Positions 26,490 through 36,841 of a stretch of DNA of 63,686 nt are shown in pieces. The stretch is taken from contig JACRLJ010000118.1 in assembly GCA_016215105.1 (NCBI GenBank), positions 9,042-72,727 on the forward strand. Direction: 5' to 3'. The stretch's first letter is position 1, and every line of letters starts with the position of its first letter. Both the position numbers and the translations under genes were made by a program. The notes below the pieces were generated by a model. The model made no database searches. It saw only the letters and a program-made list of their open reading frames with translations, and was not told the DNA's origin. The DNA comes from Candidatus Hydrogenedentota bacterium (GTDB lineage Bacteria; Hydrogenedentota; Hydrogenedentia; Hydrogenedentales; SLHB01).

Positions 26490-27208
26490 CTATGGCCTCG
26501 GCTGCTCATGTAGTTACTCTCACCATTGACGGACGCGATGTCAGCGCGAACGCCGACGATACCGTCCTCGAAGTAGCCCGTGAAAACGGCATATTCATCC
26601 CCCGGCTGTGCAATATCGACGGCCTGACTCCGGTCGGCGCGTGCCGGCTGTGTCTTATCGAGATCAAGGGCTCCCCGAAGCTCGTTCCCGCGTGCGTGGC
26701 GAAGGTTACGGAAGGCATGGAAGTTACGACAAAGTCGGAACGCCTGGATCGCTACCGCCGCGTAATACTCGAGATGTTGTTTGCGGAACGCAATCACATT
26801 TGTTCCGTTTGCGTATCCAATGGCCATTGTGAACTGCAGGCCCTGGCGCTCGATATCGGCATGACCCACGTCCGCGTGCCGTACCGCTACTTACGGGTCG
26901 GCATCGACGCGTCTCACGATCGATTCATTGTGGATCATAACCGCTGTGTCTTGTGTACCCGGTGTGTCCGCGTGTGTGATGAGATCGAAGGAGCGCATAC
27001 CTGGGATCTGCTGGGCCGGGGAACGAACTCCCGAGTTATCACCGACCTGCACCAACCCTGGGGGGAATCGGATACCTGCACCAGTTGCGGCAAGTGCGTC
27101 AACGTCTGTCCTACGGGCGCCCTCTCGATCAAGGGGCACTCGGTGGCCGAGATGTCCAAACGCAAACAGTTCCTGCCGTACCTGACGCTGATGAGGACTG
27201 AAAAATGA
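26486..27208 (+). CDS. hoxU: Hydrogenase diaphorase subunit HoxU (NuoG-like N-terminus)
   Basis: 240 residues. N-terminal plant-type [2Fe-2S] domain ([19 protein letters not shown] ... ACVAKV), then [12 protein letters not shown] of the His/Cys-ligated [4Fe-4S] cluster, then two ferredoxin motifs [11 protein letters not shown] and [14 protein letters not shown]. It wires the diaphorase to the hydrogenase half. Start and stop both overlap neighbours by ATGA, which indicates translational coupling. Confidence 0.95.
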   Translation: MTMASAAHVVTLTIDGRDVSANADDTVLEVARENGIFIPRLCNIDGLTPVGACRLCLIEIKGSPKLVPACVAKVTEGMEVTTKSERLDRYRRVILEMLFAERNHICSVCVSNGHCELQALALDIGMTHVRVPYRYLRVGIDASHDRFIVDHNRCVLCTRCVRVCDEIEGAHTWDLLGRGTNSRVITDLHQPWGESDTCTSCGKCVNVCPTGALSIKGHSVAEMSKRKQFLPYLTLMRTEK

Positions 27209-27741
27209 CAACGAAAGCTAAAGTGGCGACGGTCTGGCTTGACGGATGTTCGGGATGCCATATGTCGTTTCTCGATATGGACGAACGTCTTGTGGGTCTG
27301 GCCGATAAGATAGAACTCGTATACAGCCCCCTCGTGGACAATAAAGTGTTTCCCGATGACGTGGACGTCACGCTCGTGGAGGGCGCAGTCAGCAGCGAGG
27401 ACGACTTGGCGAAGATTCGCAAGGTTCGCGCGCATACGAAAGTGCTGGTGTCACTGGGCGACTGCGCGGTGACCGGCAATGTGCCCGCCATGCGGAATCA
27501 CTTCGACACGATTGACGTGACAAACCGCGCGTATTTCGAGAATGCGGCGCTGCAACAGCAGTTGCCCTGCGAGGTAGTTCCGAAACTTCTTGACCGCGTA
27601 CGGCCCGTCCACGAAGTCGTAAAGGTGGACGTGCATATACCCGGCTGCCCTCCGCCGGCGGATGTGATCCATTTTGCCGTTGCGGAGATGCTCGAAGGCC
27701 GGCTGCCGGACCTGACTGGAAAGACCCGATTCGGAATGTAG
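27205..27741 (+). CDS. hoxY: [NiFe] hydrogenase small subunit HoxY
   Basis: 178 residues, the short form of small subunit with only the proximal cluster. Ligands visible: CSGC (Cys15, Cys18), LGDCAVTGN and [11 protein letters not shown]. There is no Tat signal, so it is cytoplasmic. Length and motif order match group 3d NAD-reducing hydrogenases. Confidence 0.95.
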   Translation: MTTKAKVATVWLDGCSGCHMSFLDMDERLVGLADKIELVYSPLVDNKVFPDDVDVTLVEGAVSSEDDLAKIRKVRAHTKVLVSLGDCAVTGNVPAMRNHFDTIDVTNRAYFENAALQQQLPCEVVPKLLDRVRPVHEVVKVDVHIPGCPPPADVIHFAVAEMLEGRLPDLTGKTRFGM

Positions 27742-27829
27742 GAGAAACCGTGTCGCCTGCGCGTTTTGGCCCATGGCCGAAGCCGCGGCGCAACCACTTG
27801 AAACACATACAATCGCAGGAGTTGACTCC

Positions 27830-29284
27830 ATGACGCGACAGATAGTTATAGATCCCGTGACCCGGATCGAGGGGCACGCAAAGATTACCATTCACCTCGA
27901 TGACGATGGCCGTGTGCAGAACGCCGAGTTCCACGTGACGCAATTCCGCGGATTCGAGAAGTTCTGCGAGGGCCGGCCCTTCTCCGAAATGCCGTCGTTG
28001 ATGGCGCGGATTTGCGGCATTTGTCCGGTCAGCCATCTTATCGCATCCGCCAAGGCGTGCGACGAATTGCTCGCCGTACAAATTCCCCGAACCGGTCAGT
28101 ATCTGCGGCGCTTGATGAACCTGGCCCAGATGGTTCAGTCACACGCGTTGAGTTTTTTTCATCTGGCGTCACCGGATCTCTTGTTGGGTATGGACAGCGA
28201 TCCGGGTAAGCGCAATATTTTCGGAGTGCTCGAAGCGCACCCGGAATTGGCGCGCGACGGTATCCAACTGCGGAAGTTCGGCCAGCAAATCATCGAGTGG
28301 CTGGGCGGGAAGCGCATTCACCCAGCGTGGGTGGTGCCAGGAGGAGTGAGCGCGCCGTTGACCGCTGAACGCCGCGACCAGATTCTCGCCACCGTGCCGG
28401 AGGCGCTCGAAATCGCGAAACGCACGATTAAGTGGTACAAGGGCGTCTACGAGAAGTTTCAAAGCGAGATCGCGACCTTTGCGAATTTTCCCTCGTTGTT
28501 CATGGGGCTTACCACCGAGAGGGGCAGGCTGGCCCTTTACGATGGCAAGCTGCGTTTCATGGATGAAGCTGGAAACATCATCGCGGATCGGCTCGAGCCC
28601 TCCCAGTACTCTGAGTACATCGAAGAAGCGGTTGAACCGTACTCCTATCTCAAGTTTCCGTACTACAAGCCCATGGGATATCCCGATGGCTGCTATCGTG
28701 TGGGGCCGCTGGCCCGCTTGAATATCTGCACCAATTGTGGAACCCCGATTGCCGACGCGGAGCTGACCGAGTTCCGTCAGATTCAGGAAGGCGCCGTTCT
28801 AAGCTCGTTCCACTATCACTACGCGCGGCTCATCGAGATCATATTCTGTCTCGAGCGGATGGAGATTTATCTCACCCACCCGGACATTCTCAGCAAGCAT
28901 GTGCGCGCGTTTGCGGGGCCGAACAGCCTTGAGGGCGTTGGCGTGACGGAAGCGCCGCGAGGAACGCTTATTCATCACTACCGGATTGACGAAAACGGAC
29001 TGATGAAGTGGGCGAACCTAATCATCGCGACTGGCCACAACAACGCCGCGATGAATCGCGGGGTGACCCAGGTGGCGAAGCACTACATCAAGGGCGCGAC
29101 AATACCCGAAGGAATGCTCAATCGGGTCGAGGCCGTGATCCGTACCTACGATCCGTGTCTGAGTTGTTCAACTCACGCCGTGGGCCAAATGCCGCTTCAC
29201 GTGCAACTCGTGGCCCCCGATGGGACGCTGGTTGCGGAGGCGCGCCGGGATGACCCCGATGGTGTTGGTGGTCGGATACGGTAA
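27830..29284 (+). CDS. hoxH: [NiFe] hydrogenase large subunit HoxH
   Basis: 484 residues from the ATG at 27830, which follows AGGAG by eight bases; an upstream ATG at 27773 lacks a site. The Ni-Fe centre ligands are all present: [10 protein letters not shown] (Cys62, Cys65) and DPCLSCSTH (Cys443, Cys446, with His449 at the processing point). The 35 residues after His449 are the C-terminal extension removed by Hox[13 protein letters not shown] marks the N-terminus. The sequence is of group 3d type (bidirectional, NAD-coupled). The catalytic site looks intact. Confidence 0.96.
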   Translation: MTRQIVIDPVTRIEGHAKITIHLDDDGRVQNAEFHVTQFRGFEKFCEGRPFSEMPSLMARICGICPVSHLIASAKACDELLAVQIPRTGQYLRRLMNLAQMVQSHALSFFHLASPDLLLGMDSDPGKRNIFGVLEAHPELARDGIQLRKFGQQIIEWLGGKRIHPAWVVPGGVSAPLTAERRDQILATVPEALEIAKRTIKWYKGVYEKFQSEIATFANFPSLFMGLTTERGRLALYDGKLRFMDEAGNIIADRLEPSQYSEYIEEAVEPYSYLKFPYYKPMGYPDGCYRVGPLARLNICTNCGTPIADAELTEFRQIQEGAVLSSFHYHYARLIEIIFCLERMEIYLTHPDILSKHVRAFAGPNSLEGVGVTEAPRGTLIHHYRIDENGLMKWANLIIATGHNNAAMNRGVTQVAKHYIKGATIPEGMLNRVEAVIRTYDPCLSCSTHAVGQMPLHVQLVAPDGTLVAEARRDDPDGVGGRIR

Positions 29285-29708
29285 TCCGCTTCGGCAGGAT
29301 GACGGCGCTGGGTGGCAAGTGGCGCAGCGTGTCGAAGCGCTCCCGCCTAGCGGTACCGATGTGCGCGTGATAGTATGTCATCAGTTGACGCCTGAGCTGG
29401 CCGAGCCGCTATCCGCGTCGCGGCGCGCGGTATTCATTGATGCAGGCATTGAAGGCGCGCCGGGTTCGGTGGAGAGCCGTTCTATCGTGCCCGCCTCGGG
29501 TACGCCGCAATTCGGCGCGCACCGGTTCGGGCCATCGGAGCTGTTGGCCACCGCGCAGGCGTTGTTTGGCGCCAGTCCGGCGGCGTACTTGATCACGGTG
29601 AACGGACGGGATTTTGGCTACGGGTCCGAACTGTCGGAGCCTGTCAAAGACTCCCTGGACGCAGCGGCGGCTTTGGTTGTTGAACTGACCCATGCGGCGG
29701 AAAAGTAG
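29250..29708 (+). CDS. hoxW: Hydrogenase maturation endopeptidase HoxW
   Basis: 152 residues, overlapping the end of hoxH by 35 bases. [16 protein letters not shown] carries the first nickel-binding acidic residue of HycI/HoxW proteases, and FIDAGIEG the second (Asp). It cleaves the HoxH C-terminal extension after nickel insertion. Start chosen at the ATG with GGAGG upstream; the ATG nine bases later is also possible. Confidence 0.9.
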   Translation: MTPMVLVVGYGNPLRQDDGAGWQVAQRVEALPPSGTDVRVIVCHQLTPELAEPLSASRRAVFIDAGIEGAPGSVESRSIVPASGTPQFGAHRFGPSELLATAQALFGASPAAYLITVNGRDFGYGSELSEPVKDSLDAAAALVVELTHAAEK

Positions 29709-29714
29709 GCTTCC

Positions 29715-30113
29715 ATGCACGAATTCGGAATTGCCGACGCGATACTTGCCAAGACACTGGAAATCTCCGCGGCCAACGGTGGCGCGTCCGTGGAGAGGGT
29801 GCAGGTCCTGGTAGGCGGCCTTCGCCAATTGGTTCCGGAAATGTTGGAGTTCGCGTTCAACGCGTTAGCGGCGGAGACGGCCGCACGAGGCGCGGCGCTG
29901 GATGTCGAGTTGGCGCCGGTGCGAGTCGTGTGCCGGAACTGCGAGCACGCATTTGAACCGGATGACCTGTTTTGGACGTGTCCAGTGTGCGGGACCTGCG
30001 GCGCAAATGCGGTGACGGGCGATGAATTGATCCTGAAGAGCGTCACATTGGCCGATGTGGCGCCGGAGACTGCGAGCGCTCGGCCTGAGCCGTCAGGCGA
30101 GAAGGGACGATGA
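29715..30113 (+). CDS. hypA: Hydrogenase nickel incorporation protein HypA
   Basis: 132 residues starting with the diagnostic MHEFGIADAI, whose His2 binds nickel. The zinc domain is CRNC ... CPVCGTC (about residues 76-95). It works with HypB to load nickel into HoxH. The stop overlaps the hypB ATG (ATGA). The last 20 residues are a disordered extension. Confidence 0.95.
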   Translation: MHEFGIADAILAKTLEISAANGGASVERVQVLVGGLRQLVPEMLEFAFNALAAETAARGAALDVELAPVRVVCRNCEHAFEPDDLFWTCPVCGTCGANAVTGDELILKSVTLADVAPETASARPEPSGEKGR

Positions 30114-30781
30114 CCATGGAAATCCACGTTGTTCAGAAGGTCATGAAGGTCAACGACGAAATCGCCCAGGCGATACGGAGCCGGCTCGAAGCGGCCAGGA
30201 TTCCCGCTGTCAACCTGATGAGCGCGCCCGGCTCGGGAAAGACTTCCCTGATCGAGACCGCGATCCGTTCGCTGCGGGACACGGTCCGAATTGGGGTGAT
30301 CGAAGGCGATCCCGATACGACTCGCGACGCGGAGCGGATCGCGGCGTTGGGCGCGCCCGTTGTCCAGATCAATACCGCGGGAGGTTGCCATCTCGAAGCC
30401 AATCTCGTGAACCGGGCGCTGGACGATCTCGATCTTGACGCTCTCGATTTGCTCGTCATCGAAAATGTCGGAAACCTCGTGTGCCCGGTGGAGTTTGACT
30501 TGGGCGAAACCCGCCGCGCGGCCATTATCAGCATTCCGGAAGGCCACGACAAGCCGGCGAAATACCCGAAGCTTTTCCGGACGGCCGACGTCGTTATCCT
30601 TAACAAGATCGATTTACTTCCGTATGTCGACTTTGACGAACCGCGGTTTACCGGTGACGTGCGCGGGCTCAATCCCGACGCGTCCCTCTTGCGAGTATCC
30701 TGCCGAACGGGCGAGGGGGTCCTGGGGTGGCTGGATTGGCTGCGCGCGGTCGTTCAGCCAACGGCGCAGGTAGGGCGCTAG
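30110..30781 (+). CDS. hypB: Hydrogenase maturation GTPase HypB
   Basis: 223 residues. SIMIBI-class GTPase motifs: P-loop SAPGSGKTSL, GDPDTTRDAERI, GGCHLEANLV with the metal-site Cys/His, NVGNLVCP, and NKIDLLPY for guanine recognition. The His-rich N-terminal nickel store of some HypB proteins is absent. Supplies energy for nickel insertion together with HypA. Confidence 0.95.
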   Translation: MTMEIHVVQKVMKVNDEIAQAIRSRLEAARIPAVNLMSAPGSGKTSLIETAIRSLRDTVRIGVIEGDPDTTRDAERIAALGAPVVQINTAGGCHLEANLVNRALDDLDLDALDLLVIENVGNLVCPVEFDLGETRRAAIISIPEGHDKPAKYPKLFRTADVVILNKIDLLPYVDFDEPRFTGDVRGLNPDASLLRVSCRTGEGVLGWLDWLRAVVQPTAQVGR

Positions 30782-30783
30782 CT

Positions 30784-33153
30784 GTGGACAGCGCGCATGT
30801 CGAGCATGGGCAGAGCGAGCCCGGCTCCGGCGCGGCTGGGGCCAACGGGGACCGCGTACTTGCGCTGGACGTGCGCGGGGCGGTCCAAGGCGTCGGTTTC
30901 AGGCCCTTTGTATACCGGCTTGCCTCCACGCTTGGGTTAAGGGGCTATGTGACCAATACCGCGCAAGGGGTCATGATCGAAGTTGAAGGAGCGCGCGAAC
31001 GGTTGATGGAATTCCGGCGCGCCGTTGTCGAGAGCGCGCCGTCTCCGGCGTCCGTCGAGTCCATCATTGCGGAGTGGCGCAATCCGGCGGGCTATACCCG
31101 CTTCGAGATTCTCCACAGCGCTACCGCGGGAGAGAAGACCGCCCAGGTGTTGGCGGACATTGCCACGTGCCCTGCCTGTCTGGCTGAAGTGCTCGATCCG
31201 GGTAACCGGCGCTACCGCTACCCCTTTACCAATTGCACGCATTGCGGTCCACGATTCTCGATCATCGAGTCCATTCCCTATGATCGCGCCAACACCTCGA
31301 TGCGCGCGTTTGAGATGTGCCCGAAATGCCGCGAGGAATACGAGAACCCCGGAGATCGGCGTTTCCACGCACAGCCCAACGCATGCCCGGAATGTGGCCC
31401 GCGCCTCGAACTTTGGAACGATCGTGGCGGTATCGTGGCGCAACAGGACGACGCGCTGCGCGCAGCGGCGGAGGCCGTGCGGCAGGGACACATTGTCGCG
31501 TTGAAAGGACTGGGCGGGTTTCATCTTGTGGTGGACGCCCGGAACGACGAGGCCGTCGCCGCGCTTCGCATGCGCAAGCAGCGAGAGGACAAACCTCTTG
31601 CGCTGATGTTTCCCGATATGGAGTCCGTCCGGCGCCATTGTTCGGTTTCGCCGCTCGAGGAGCGCCTTCTCACGTCTTCCGCTGCGCCAATAGTCCTACT
31701 GCGCCGCGCCTACCATGATAGCCAAATGGCGCCTTCGATCGCGCCCGGCAATCCCTGCTTTGGGGGCATGCTGCCTTATACGCCGCTGCACCACCTGCTG
31801 ATGCGTGAGCTCGGATTTCCCGTCGTGGCTACCAGCGGAAACCACTCCGATGATCCCATTTGTATTGATGAGTGTGATGCGTTCGAGCGTCTCTTTGGCG
31901 TTGCCGACGTGTTCCTGACTCACAATCGACCGATCGTTCGGCCCGTGGATGATTCCGTGGTTCGTGTGATGATGGGCCGCGAGATCGTGCTTCGACGCGG
32001 CCGCGGGTACGCGCCCGCGCCTCTTCCCGGAGGCGCCGACGGAATCTCGGTGCTGGCCGTCGGAGGGCATCTCAAGAATACGGTGGCGGTGGTCAAAGGA
32101 GAGAACATCCATCTTAGCCAGCATCTTGGAGATTTGGAGACGGTCGCCGCTGTCACTGCGTTTGAACGCGCCATAGAGAGCGTGGAGGCCCTCTATGACG
32201 TCCGGCCCGAGGTGGCGGTATGTGACGCACACCCTGACTACCATTCCGCGCAGTACGCGCGCACAATGGGGATTCCGGTGGTTGAGATTCAGCACCATCA
32301 CGCCCACGTCGCCGCGTGCATGGCGGAGAATTCTCTGAACGGCCCGGTGCTCGGAGTGGCATGGGACGGGGCCGGTTTTGGGGAAGACGGCGCGACTTGG
32401 GGGGGCGAATTCCTGTCCGCGACACTGGACGCATTCCAGCGCGTCGCGCATCTGCGTGAATTCCGGTTACCAGGCGGTGACGCCGCATCGCGGGAACCGA
32501 GGCGCAGCGCGCTCGCGGTCCTATACGAAGTGTGGGGCGGAGCGGGTTTCGCGATGCGGGACCTTCCCAGCGTCGCCGAGTTTTCGGAGCCGGAACTGAA
32601 GCTCATCCGGACGGCCCTCGAACGCGGCGTCAACGCGCCACAGACCACCAGCGCGGGACGCCTCTTTGACGCCGTGGCGTCGCTGTTGGGCATTCGTCAG
32701 GAATCCCGCTTCGAAGGTCAGGCAGCGATGGAGTTGGAGCGGGCTATCGCCGAAGCGCCCTCCGGCCAAAGTTATCCCTTCGGTATAACCGCCGGCCCAT
32801 CAGGTCTGGTTGTGAACTGGGATCTGCTCGTCTCGTCTATCGTGGATGATATCCGCAAGCGGACGCCGCGAGGCGAGATAGCGGCGCGGTTCCACAACAC
32901 CTTGGCCGAAGTGATTGTCACGACTGCCCGCAGGACCGGCTTTCAGGAGATCGTGCTGACGGGCGGTTGTTTCCAGAACAAGTACTTGCTCGAGCGCGCC
33001 GTGAGCCGATTGACGGCGGAAGGGATGCAGGCGTTCTGGCATCGCCGTGTACCGCCGAACGACGGCGGAATTGCGTTCGGCCAAGCCGTCATCGCCGCGG
33101 AGCGGATACGAAGGTCACGCTGCACGGACCGGGAGATTCCGCCATGTGCCTAG
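30784..33153 (+). CDS. hypF: Carbamoyltransferase HypF
   Basis: 789 residues from a GTG two bases after the hypB stop; a longer frame reaching into hypB is less likely. Domains in order: acylphosphatase (VRGAVQGVGFRPFVYRLA), two zinc fingers (CPAC...CTHCGPR and CPKC...CPECGPR), YrdC-like domain (GLGGFHLVVDARNDEAV, KQREDKPLALM) and Kae1-like domain (HHHAHVAACMAENSL, WDGAGFGEDG, TGGCFQNKYL). It makes the carbamoyl group that becomes the CN ligands of the Ni-Fe centre and transfers it to HypE. Confidence 0.95.
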   Translation: MDSAHVEHGQSEPGSGAAGANGDRVLALDVRGAVQGVGFRPFVYRLASTLGLRGYVTNTAQGVMIEVEGARERLMEFRRAVVESAPSPASVESIIAEWRNPAGYTRFEILHSATAGEKTAQVLADIATCPACLAEVLDPGNRRYRYPFTNCTHCGPRFSIIESIPYDRANTSMRAFEMCPKCREEYENPGDRRFHAQPNACPECGPRLELWNDRGGIVAQQDDALRAAAEAVRQGHIVALKGLGGFHLVVDARNDEAVAALRMRKQREDKPLALMFPDMESVRRHCSVSPLEERLLTSSAAPIVLLRRAYHDSQMAPSIAPGNPCFGGMLPYTPLHHLLMRELGFPVVATSGNHSDDPICIDECDAFERLFGVADVFLTHNRPIVRPVDDSVVRVMMGREIVLRRGRGYAPAPLPGGADGISVLAVGGHLKNTVAVVKGENIHLSQHLGDLETVAAVTAFERAIESVEALYDVRPEVAVCDAHPDYHSAQYARTMGIPVVEIQHHHAHVAACMAENSLNGPVLGVAWDGAGFGEDGATWGGEFLSATLDAFQRVAHLREFRLPGGDAASREPRRSALAVLYEVWGGAGFAMRDLPSVAEFSEPELKLIRTALERGVNAPQTTSAGRLFDAVASLLGIRQESRFEGQAAMELERAIAEAPSGQSYPFGITAGPSGLVVNWDLLVSSIVDDIRKRTPRGEIAARFHNTLAEVIVTTARRTGFQEIVLTGGCFQNKYLLERAVSRLTAEGMQAFWHRRVPPNDGGIAFGQAVIAAERIRRSRCTDREIPPCA

Positions 33154-33398
33154 CTACTCCGGGACAAATCGAGAGCATTCAGGATAACGGGCCGCTGCAA
33201 CGTCAAGGCAAGGTCCGCTTCGGAGGAATCTGTAAGGAAGTCTCCCTGGCGCTTGTTCCCGAAGCGCAGGTCGGCGATTACGTGCTAGCGCACGCGGGTT
33301 TGGCCATTGGAATTGTAGACGCTGAGGAAGCCGCGAAAGTCTTCGAGTATCTGAGAGAGTTGGGTGATCTCGAAGAATTGGAGGGTACGGCGCCATGA
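33144..33398 (+). CDS. hypC: Hydrogenase maturation chaperone HypC
   Basis: 84 residues beginning [10 protein letters not shown]; Cys2 is the essential residue that binds iron and HypD. It overlaps the hypF end by ten bases and the hypD start by four. The small beta-barrel core ([31 protein letters not shown]) is complete. The start is fixed by the family's invariant N-terminus. Confidence 0.95.
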   Translation: MCLATPGQIESIQDNGPLQRQGKVRFGGICKEVSLALVPEAQVGDYVLAHAGLAIGIVDAEEAAKVFEYLRELGDLEELEGTAP

Positions 33399-34513
33399 AG
33401 TTCGTGGACGAATACCGCGCCGCCGCGCCCGCCCGCCGGTTCTCCGAAGCGATACGGCAGCTCGTAACGCGGCCGCATACCATCATGGAAATTTGCGGCG
33501 GCCAGACGCATTCCATCGTCAAGTTCGGGATTGACGAACTCCTGCCAAAGACCATCACGCTGGTGCATGGACCCGGTTGCCCGGTGTGCGTAACGCCGTT
33601 GGAATTGATCGACAAAGCCCTGCTGATCGCCGCGCGGCCTGATGTCATCTTCTGCTCCTTTGGCGACATGTTGCGCGTGCCGGGGAGTCACGGCGATTTG
33701 CTTTCCCTGAAGGCGGCGGGAGGTGACGTGCGCACGGTTTACTCGCCATTGGACGCGGTGAACCTCGCGCGTGGGAATCCGGATCGGCGTGTAGTGTTCT
33801 TTGCCGTAGGGTTTGAGACAACCGCGCCGGTGAACGCTCTGGCTGTCGAACAGGCCCGCCTCGAAGGCCTCACCAATTTCTCCATTCTCTGTTCTCATGT
33901 TCTCGTGCCGCCCGCGATGGAAGCCATCCTCTCCTCCAAGCAGAATCGCGTTCAGGGCTTCCTTGCGGCCGGGCACGTGTGTACGGTCATGGGATACACC
34001 GAATACGAGCCGCTCGCGCGCAAGTACCGTGTGCCTATCGTTGTGACCGGCTTCGAGCCTCTGGATATCTTGCATGGCGTCTATCTCTGCGTGAAACAAC
34101 TCGAGGAAGGCCGCGCGGAGTTGGAGAATCAGTACAGGCGTTCGGTCAGCCGCGCGGGAAATGTGGCGGCGCAAGAGTTGATACGTAAGGTCTTCATGGT
34201 TACACCCCGTAAGTGGCGGGGGATTGGCGAGATCGCGCGGAGTGGACTTGGATTGCGTCCCGAGTACGCCGCGTTCGACGCCGAACTGCAGTTCGGTCTG
34301 AAAAGCATGGACACTGAAGAGCCGAGCGAGTGTATGAGCGGCCTGGTGCTACAGGGTCTCTTGAAACCAAGTGAATGTCCCGCGTTTGGCGCGGCGTGCG
34401 CGCCCGAGCATCCGCTCGGCGCGCCGATGGTCTCGTCGGAAGGCGCGTGCGCGGCGTACTACCGGTATCGCCGGGCGCGCCCAGTCTCTCCCGTGACGGA
34501 ACTCGTGACGTAA
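33395..34513 (+). CDS. hypD: Hydrogenase Fe(CN)2CO assembly protein HypD
   Basis: 372 residues. All three signature regions are visible: [27 protein letters not shown], and [22 protein letters not shown] and TGFEPLDIL follow. The C-terminal [4Fe-4S] cysteines are in [29 protein letters not shown]. Together with HypC it is the scaffold for the iron centre. ATGA overlap with hypC. Confidence 0.95.
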   Translation: MKFVDEYRAAAPARRFSEAIRQLVTRPHTIMEICGGQTHSIVKFGIDELLPKTITLVHGPGCPVCVTPLELIDKALLIAARPDVIFCSFGDMLRVPGSHGDLLSLKAAGGDVRTVYSPLDAVNLARGNPDRRVVFFAVGFETTAPVNALAVEQARLEGLTNFSILCSHVLVPPAMEAILSSKQNRVQGFLAAGHVCTVMGYTEYEPLARKYRVPIVVTGFEPLDILHGVYLCVKQLEEGRAELENQYRRSVSRAGNVAAQELIRKVFMVTPRKWRGIGEIARSGLGLRPEYAAFDAELQFGLKSMDTEEPSECMSGLVLQGLLKPSECPAFGAACAPEHPLGAPMVSSEGACAAYYRYRRARPVSPVTELVT

Positions 34514-34521
34514 GGATTCAC

Positions 34522-35552
34522 ATGCAAACCGATAACGACGAATTCATTCTTTCGTGCCCGGCGCCGCGCGGACGTCATACGCAGATTCAGATGGCGCACG
34601 GCGGCGGCGGGACGTTGATGCGGCAACTGATCGAGACTGTGTTCCTGCCGGCCTTCGACAATCCCGCGTTGAATCAGCGGCACGACGCCGCGGTCCTGGA
34701 TGCCGGTGGAACGCGTTTGGCCTTTACCACGGATTCGTATGTGGTCCAGCCCTTGTTCTTTCCCGGTGGCGACATCGGTTCGCTGGCGGTACACGGTACA
34801 GTGAACGATCTCGCGATGGCTGGGGCGCGGCCGCTGTACTTGAGCGCGGGTTTTATCCTGGAAGAAGGTCTTGAAATGGACGTTCTTCAGCGGATAGCGC
34901 AGTCCATGCAAGAGGCGGCGAAGCGCGCCAACGTTCAGTTCGTCACCGGCGACACCAAGGTAGTCAATCGCGGCAAGGGCGACGGCATGTTTATCAACAC
35001 GGCGGGGATTGGCGTTGTGGAACTCGGCGTGGAGATTGGGCCGCTCCAGATTCAGGTGGGCGACGCGATTGTGATCAATGGTGATCTGGGCCGGCACGGT
35101 ATCGCGATCATGGCTACACGCGAAGGCCTGGAATTCGAGACGACGATTGAGAGCGACTCGGCGCCGATTGCGGACTTGGTGATGGATATGTTGACGGAGG
35201 GAATCGAGATCCATTGCATGCGCGATCTTACTCGTGGCGGTTTGGCCAGCGCCGCCAACGAGATTGCCGATACCGCCGGCAAATGTATACACCTCGAGGA
35301 GAGCGCGATTCCCGTTCGCGAGGATGTGCGCGGCGCCTGCGAGATCCTCGGCTTCGACCCGCTCTATGTCGCCAACGAGGGACGGGGGAGCGCGCTGTGC
35401 GTATCCTTCGCCGGCACGCCCTCGGCAGTGAGGCGTGCATCATCGGCCGCGTGGCCGCTGAACCGGCGAAGACGGTGACGCTAAAGAGCACAATAGGCGC
35501 GACGCGGATTGTGGACATGCTCAGCGGAGAGCAGTTGCCGAGAATCTGCTGA
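34522..35552 (+). pseudogene. hypE: hypE, interrupted by an internal deletion and frameshift
   Basis: The N-terminal 290 residues are normal HypE ([89 protein letters not shown]). Straight after NEGR, near 35386, the frame changes: the original frame runs to a stop at 35478 with an unrelated tail, while the +2 frame continues the family ([20 protein letters not shown] ... [11 protein letters not shown]) to 35552. Compared with usual HypE, about ten residues (of the LVAxVxPEDA type) are missing, so about 28 bases were lost rather than one. The essential C-terminal Cys of PRIC is thus out of frame. Either the hydrogenase cannot mature without another HypE, or this is an assembly error. Confidence 0.8.
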
Positions 35553-35613
35553 TCGCCATCCGAAATAGCCGTCCCTTCGCTCAGGCCACTTGATTAATGA
35601 ACGAAACAACCAT

Positions 35614-35654
35614 GCGCGGCTGGGACCGGTCCTTGGGACAGGTCCCAGCCGCGC
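35614..35654. terminator. Bidirectional-type terminator hairpin
   Basis: GCGCGGCTGGGACC (35614-35627) is perfectly reverse-complemented at 35641-35654 around a 13-base loop. On the minus strand it is followed by a T-rich stretch (GGTTGTTTCGTTC), so it best serves yceI, but it also sits 61 bases after the end of hypE on the plus strand and can stop both. Confidence 0.75.
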
Positions 35655-35665
35655 GAGACGGATTG

Positions 35666-36256
35666 CTACTTCTTGCCGCATTCAACTGCGACGGTGATCT
35701 TGACCTCGTCGCCGATGAGGGAAGCGCCGACCATCTTCGTCATGCCGTAGTCGCTGCGTTTGATGGTGAAGGTCGTTTCGAAGCCGACCAGCGCGTTTCC
35801 ATCCTTGTCTTTTCCAGTGCCCACCTGTTCCACCGAAACCGTGACGGGTTTCGTCACGCCGAGCAGCGTAAAGTCGCCTTTCACGTCAAATGTGGCGTCC
35901 CCCGACTTCTTGAACGAAGTACTCTTGAATGTCATCGCGGGGAATTTCTCAACGTTGAAGAAGTCCGCGCTTTCGAGGTGCTTGTCGCGCGCTTCGTTGT
36001 CCGTGTCAATGCTGGCGGTCTTGATTTCCATCTGGACCGCGTTCTTGGTAGCGTCCGCGGCATCCAAGGTGACTTCGCCGGAAAACTCCGTGAAGTGGCC
36101 GGTCACATTGCTTACGCCCAAGTGGCGGATTCGGAACTGGGCCGACGAATGCACCGGGTCCACCTTGTAGGTGTCCGCCGCCATCGCGGTGGACGCCACA
36201 GTCAGCGTCAGAGCGGCCAAGGATAGTATGCTACGCAGCAACGTTCGATTCATCAT
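35666..36256 (-). CDS. YceI-family periplasmic lipid-binding protein
   Basis: 196 residues. Signal peptide about 1-27 (LLRSILSLAALTLTVASTAMA with AxA cleavage). Mature part is the YceI lipocalin-like barrel: DTYKVDPVHSSAQFRIRHLGVSNVTGHF, ESADFFNVEKFPAMTFKS, GDFTLLGVTKPVTVSV. Binds isoprenoid or fatty lipids in the periplasm; the precise role is unknown in most bacteria. AAGGAG lies five bases before the ATG. The adjacent MarR gene on the same strand is the likely regulator. Confidence 0.92.
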   Translation of the reverse strand: MMNRTLLRSILSLAALTLTVASTAMAADTYKVDPVHSSAQFRIRHLGVSNVTGHFTEFSGEVTLDAADATKNAVQMEIKTASIDTDNEARDKHLESADFFNVEKFPAMTFKSTSFKKSGDATFDVKGDFTLLGVTKPVTVSVEQVGTGKDKDGNALVGFETTFTIKRSDYGMTKMVGASLIGDEVKITVAVECGKK

Positions 36257-36294
36257 TTGCACTCCTTCAGTCTTGGTTGTAAACCGTAGTTAAA

Positions 36295-36309
36295 TTGACA
36301 AGCTTTCAA
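36295..36309 (-). promoter_or_regulatory. Candidate MarR operator upstream of yceI
   Basis: TTGACAAGCTTTCAA has half-sites TTGAnA/TnTCAA, the style of many MarR-family operators. It lies about 40 bases upstream of the yceI ATG, where a repressor would block transcription. No second copy was found in front of the MarR gene. Confidence 0.25.
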
Positions 36310-36355
36310 TGCGTTCTTGCGTTAACAAATCTCGCCGCAGCGGCTTTCAGCGTCT

Positions 36356-36841
36356 TCACTCTCGCCGCCGGGCTTTCGCGAGCAGGCCGATCAACACCGT
36401 GAGTTCGGTTTCGTTCATGTGAGCCAACTGAGCCCGGTGCAGGTCCCGGACGGGCTGGTCCAGCGAGCCAAGCAGCTCTGCGCCGCGCTCCGTCAGTCGC
36501 ACCCAAACCACACGGCGGTCCGCGTCGCAACGTTTCCGGCTGACGTAGCCGGTCTTGACGAGCCTGTCCACCAGCCGCGTAACGTCGGGGTCGCGCGTGA
36601 CCATGCGCTCCGCGATCTTTTGGACTGGTACGCCGCCGGGACCGGCCCCGCGCAGAATGCGGAGAACGTTGTATTGAGGCATCGAGAGCGCATGCTGCGC
36701 GAACAGGCGCGCAAACCCGCCGGTGAACTGCTCATGTGTGCGGATGAGGCCGAGGTACGCCTCCTGCTCCTTGGACTCGAACACCTCCGGCCGTTCGGCA
36801 TTCGGCTCCGGTGAAGCGGCTTGTTTCTCTGTGTGCGTCAT
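36356..36841 (-). CDS. MarR-family transcriptional regulator
   Basis: 161 residues from the ATG at 36841; a TTG 15 bases upstream is an alternative. Winged-helix features are clear: ALSMPQYNVLRILRGAGPGGVPVQKIAERMV (helix-turn-helix), TRDPDVTRLVDRLVKTGYVSRKRCDADRRVVWVRLTERG (recognition helix and wing). The first 30 residues are polar and probably disordered. It precedes yceI by 100 bases on the same strand, so it probably controls yceI and itself in response to a small ligand. Confidence 0.9.
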   Translation of the reverse strand: MTHTEKQAASPEPNAERPEVFESKEQEAYLGLIRTHEQFTGGFARLFAQHALSMPQYNVLRILRGAGPGGVPVQKIAERMVTRDPDVTRLVDRLVKTGYVSRKRCDADRRVVWVRLTERGAELLGSLDQPVRDLHRAQLAHMNETELTVLIGLLAKARRRE

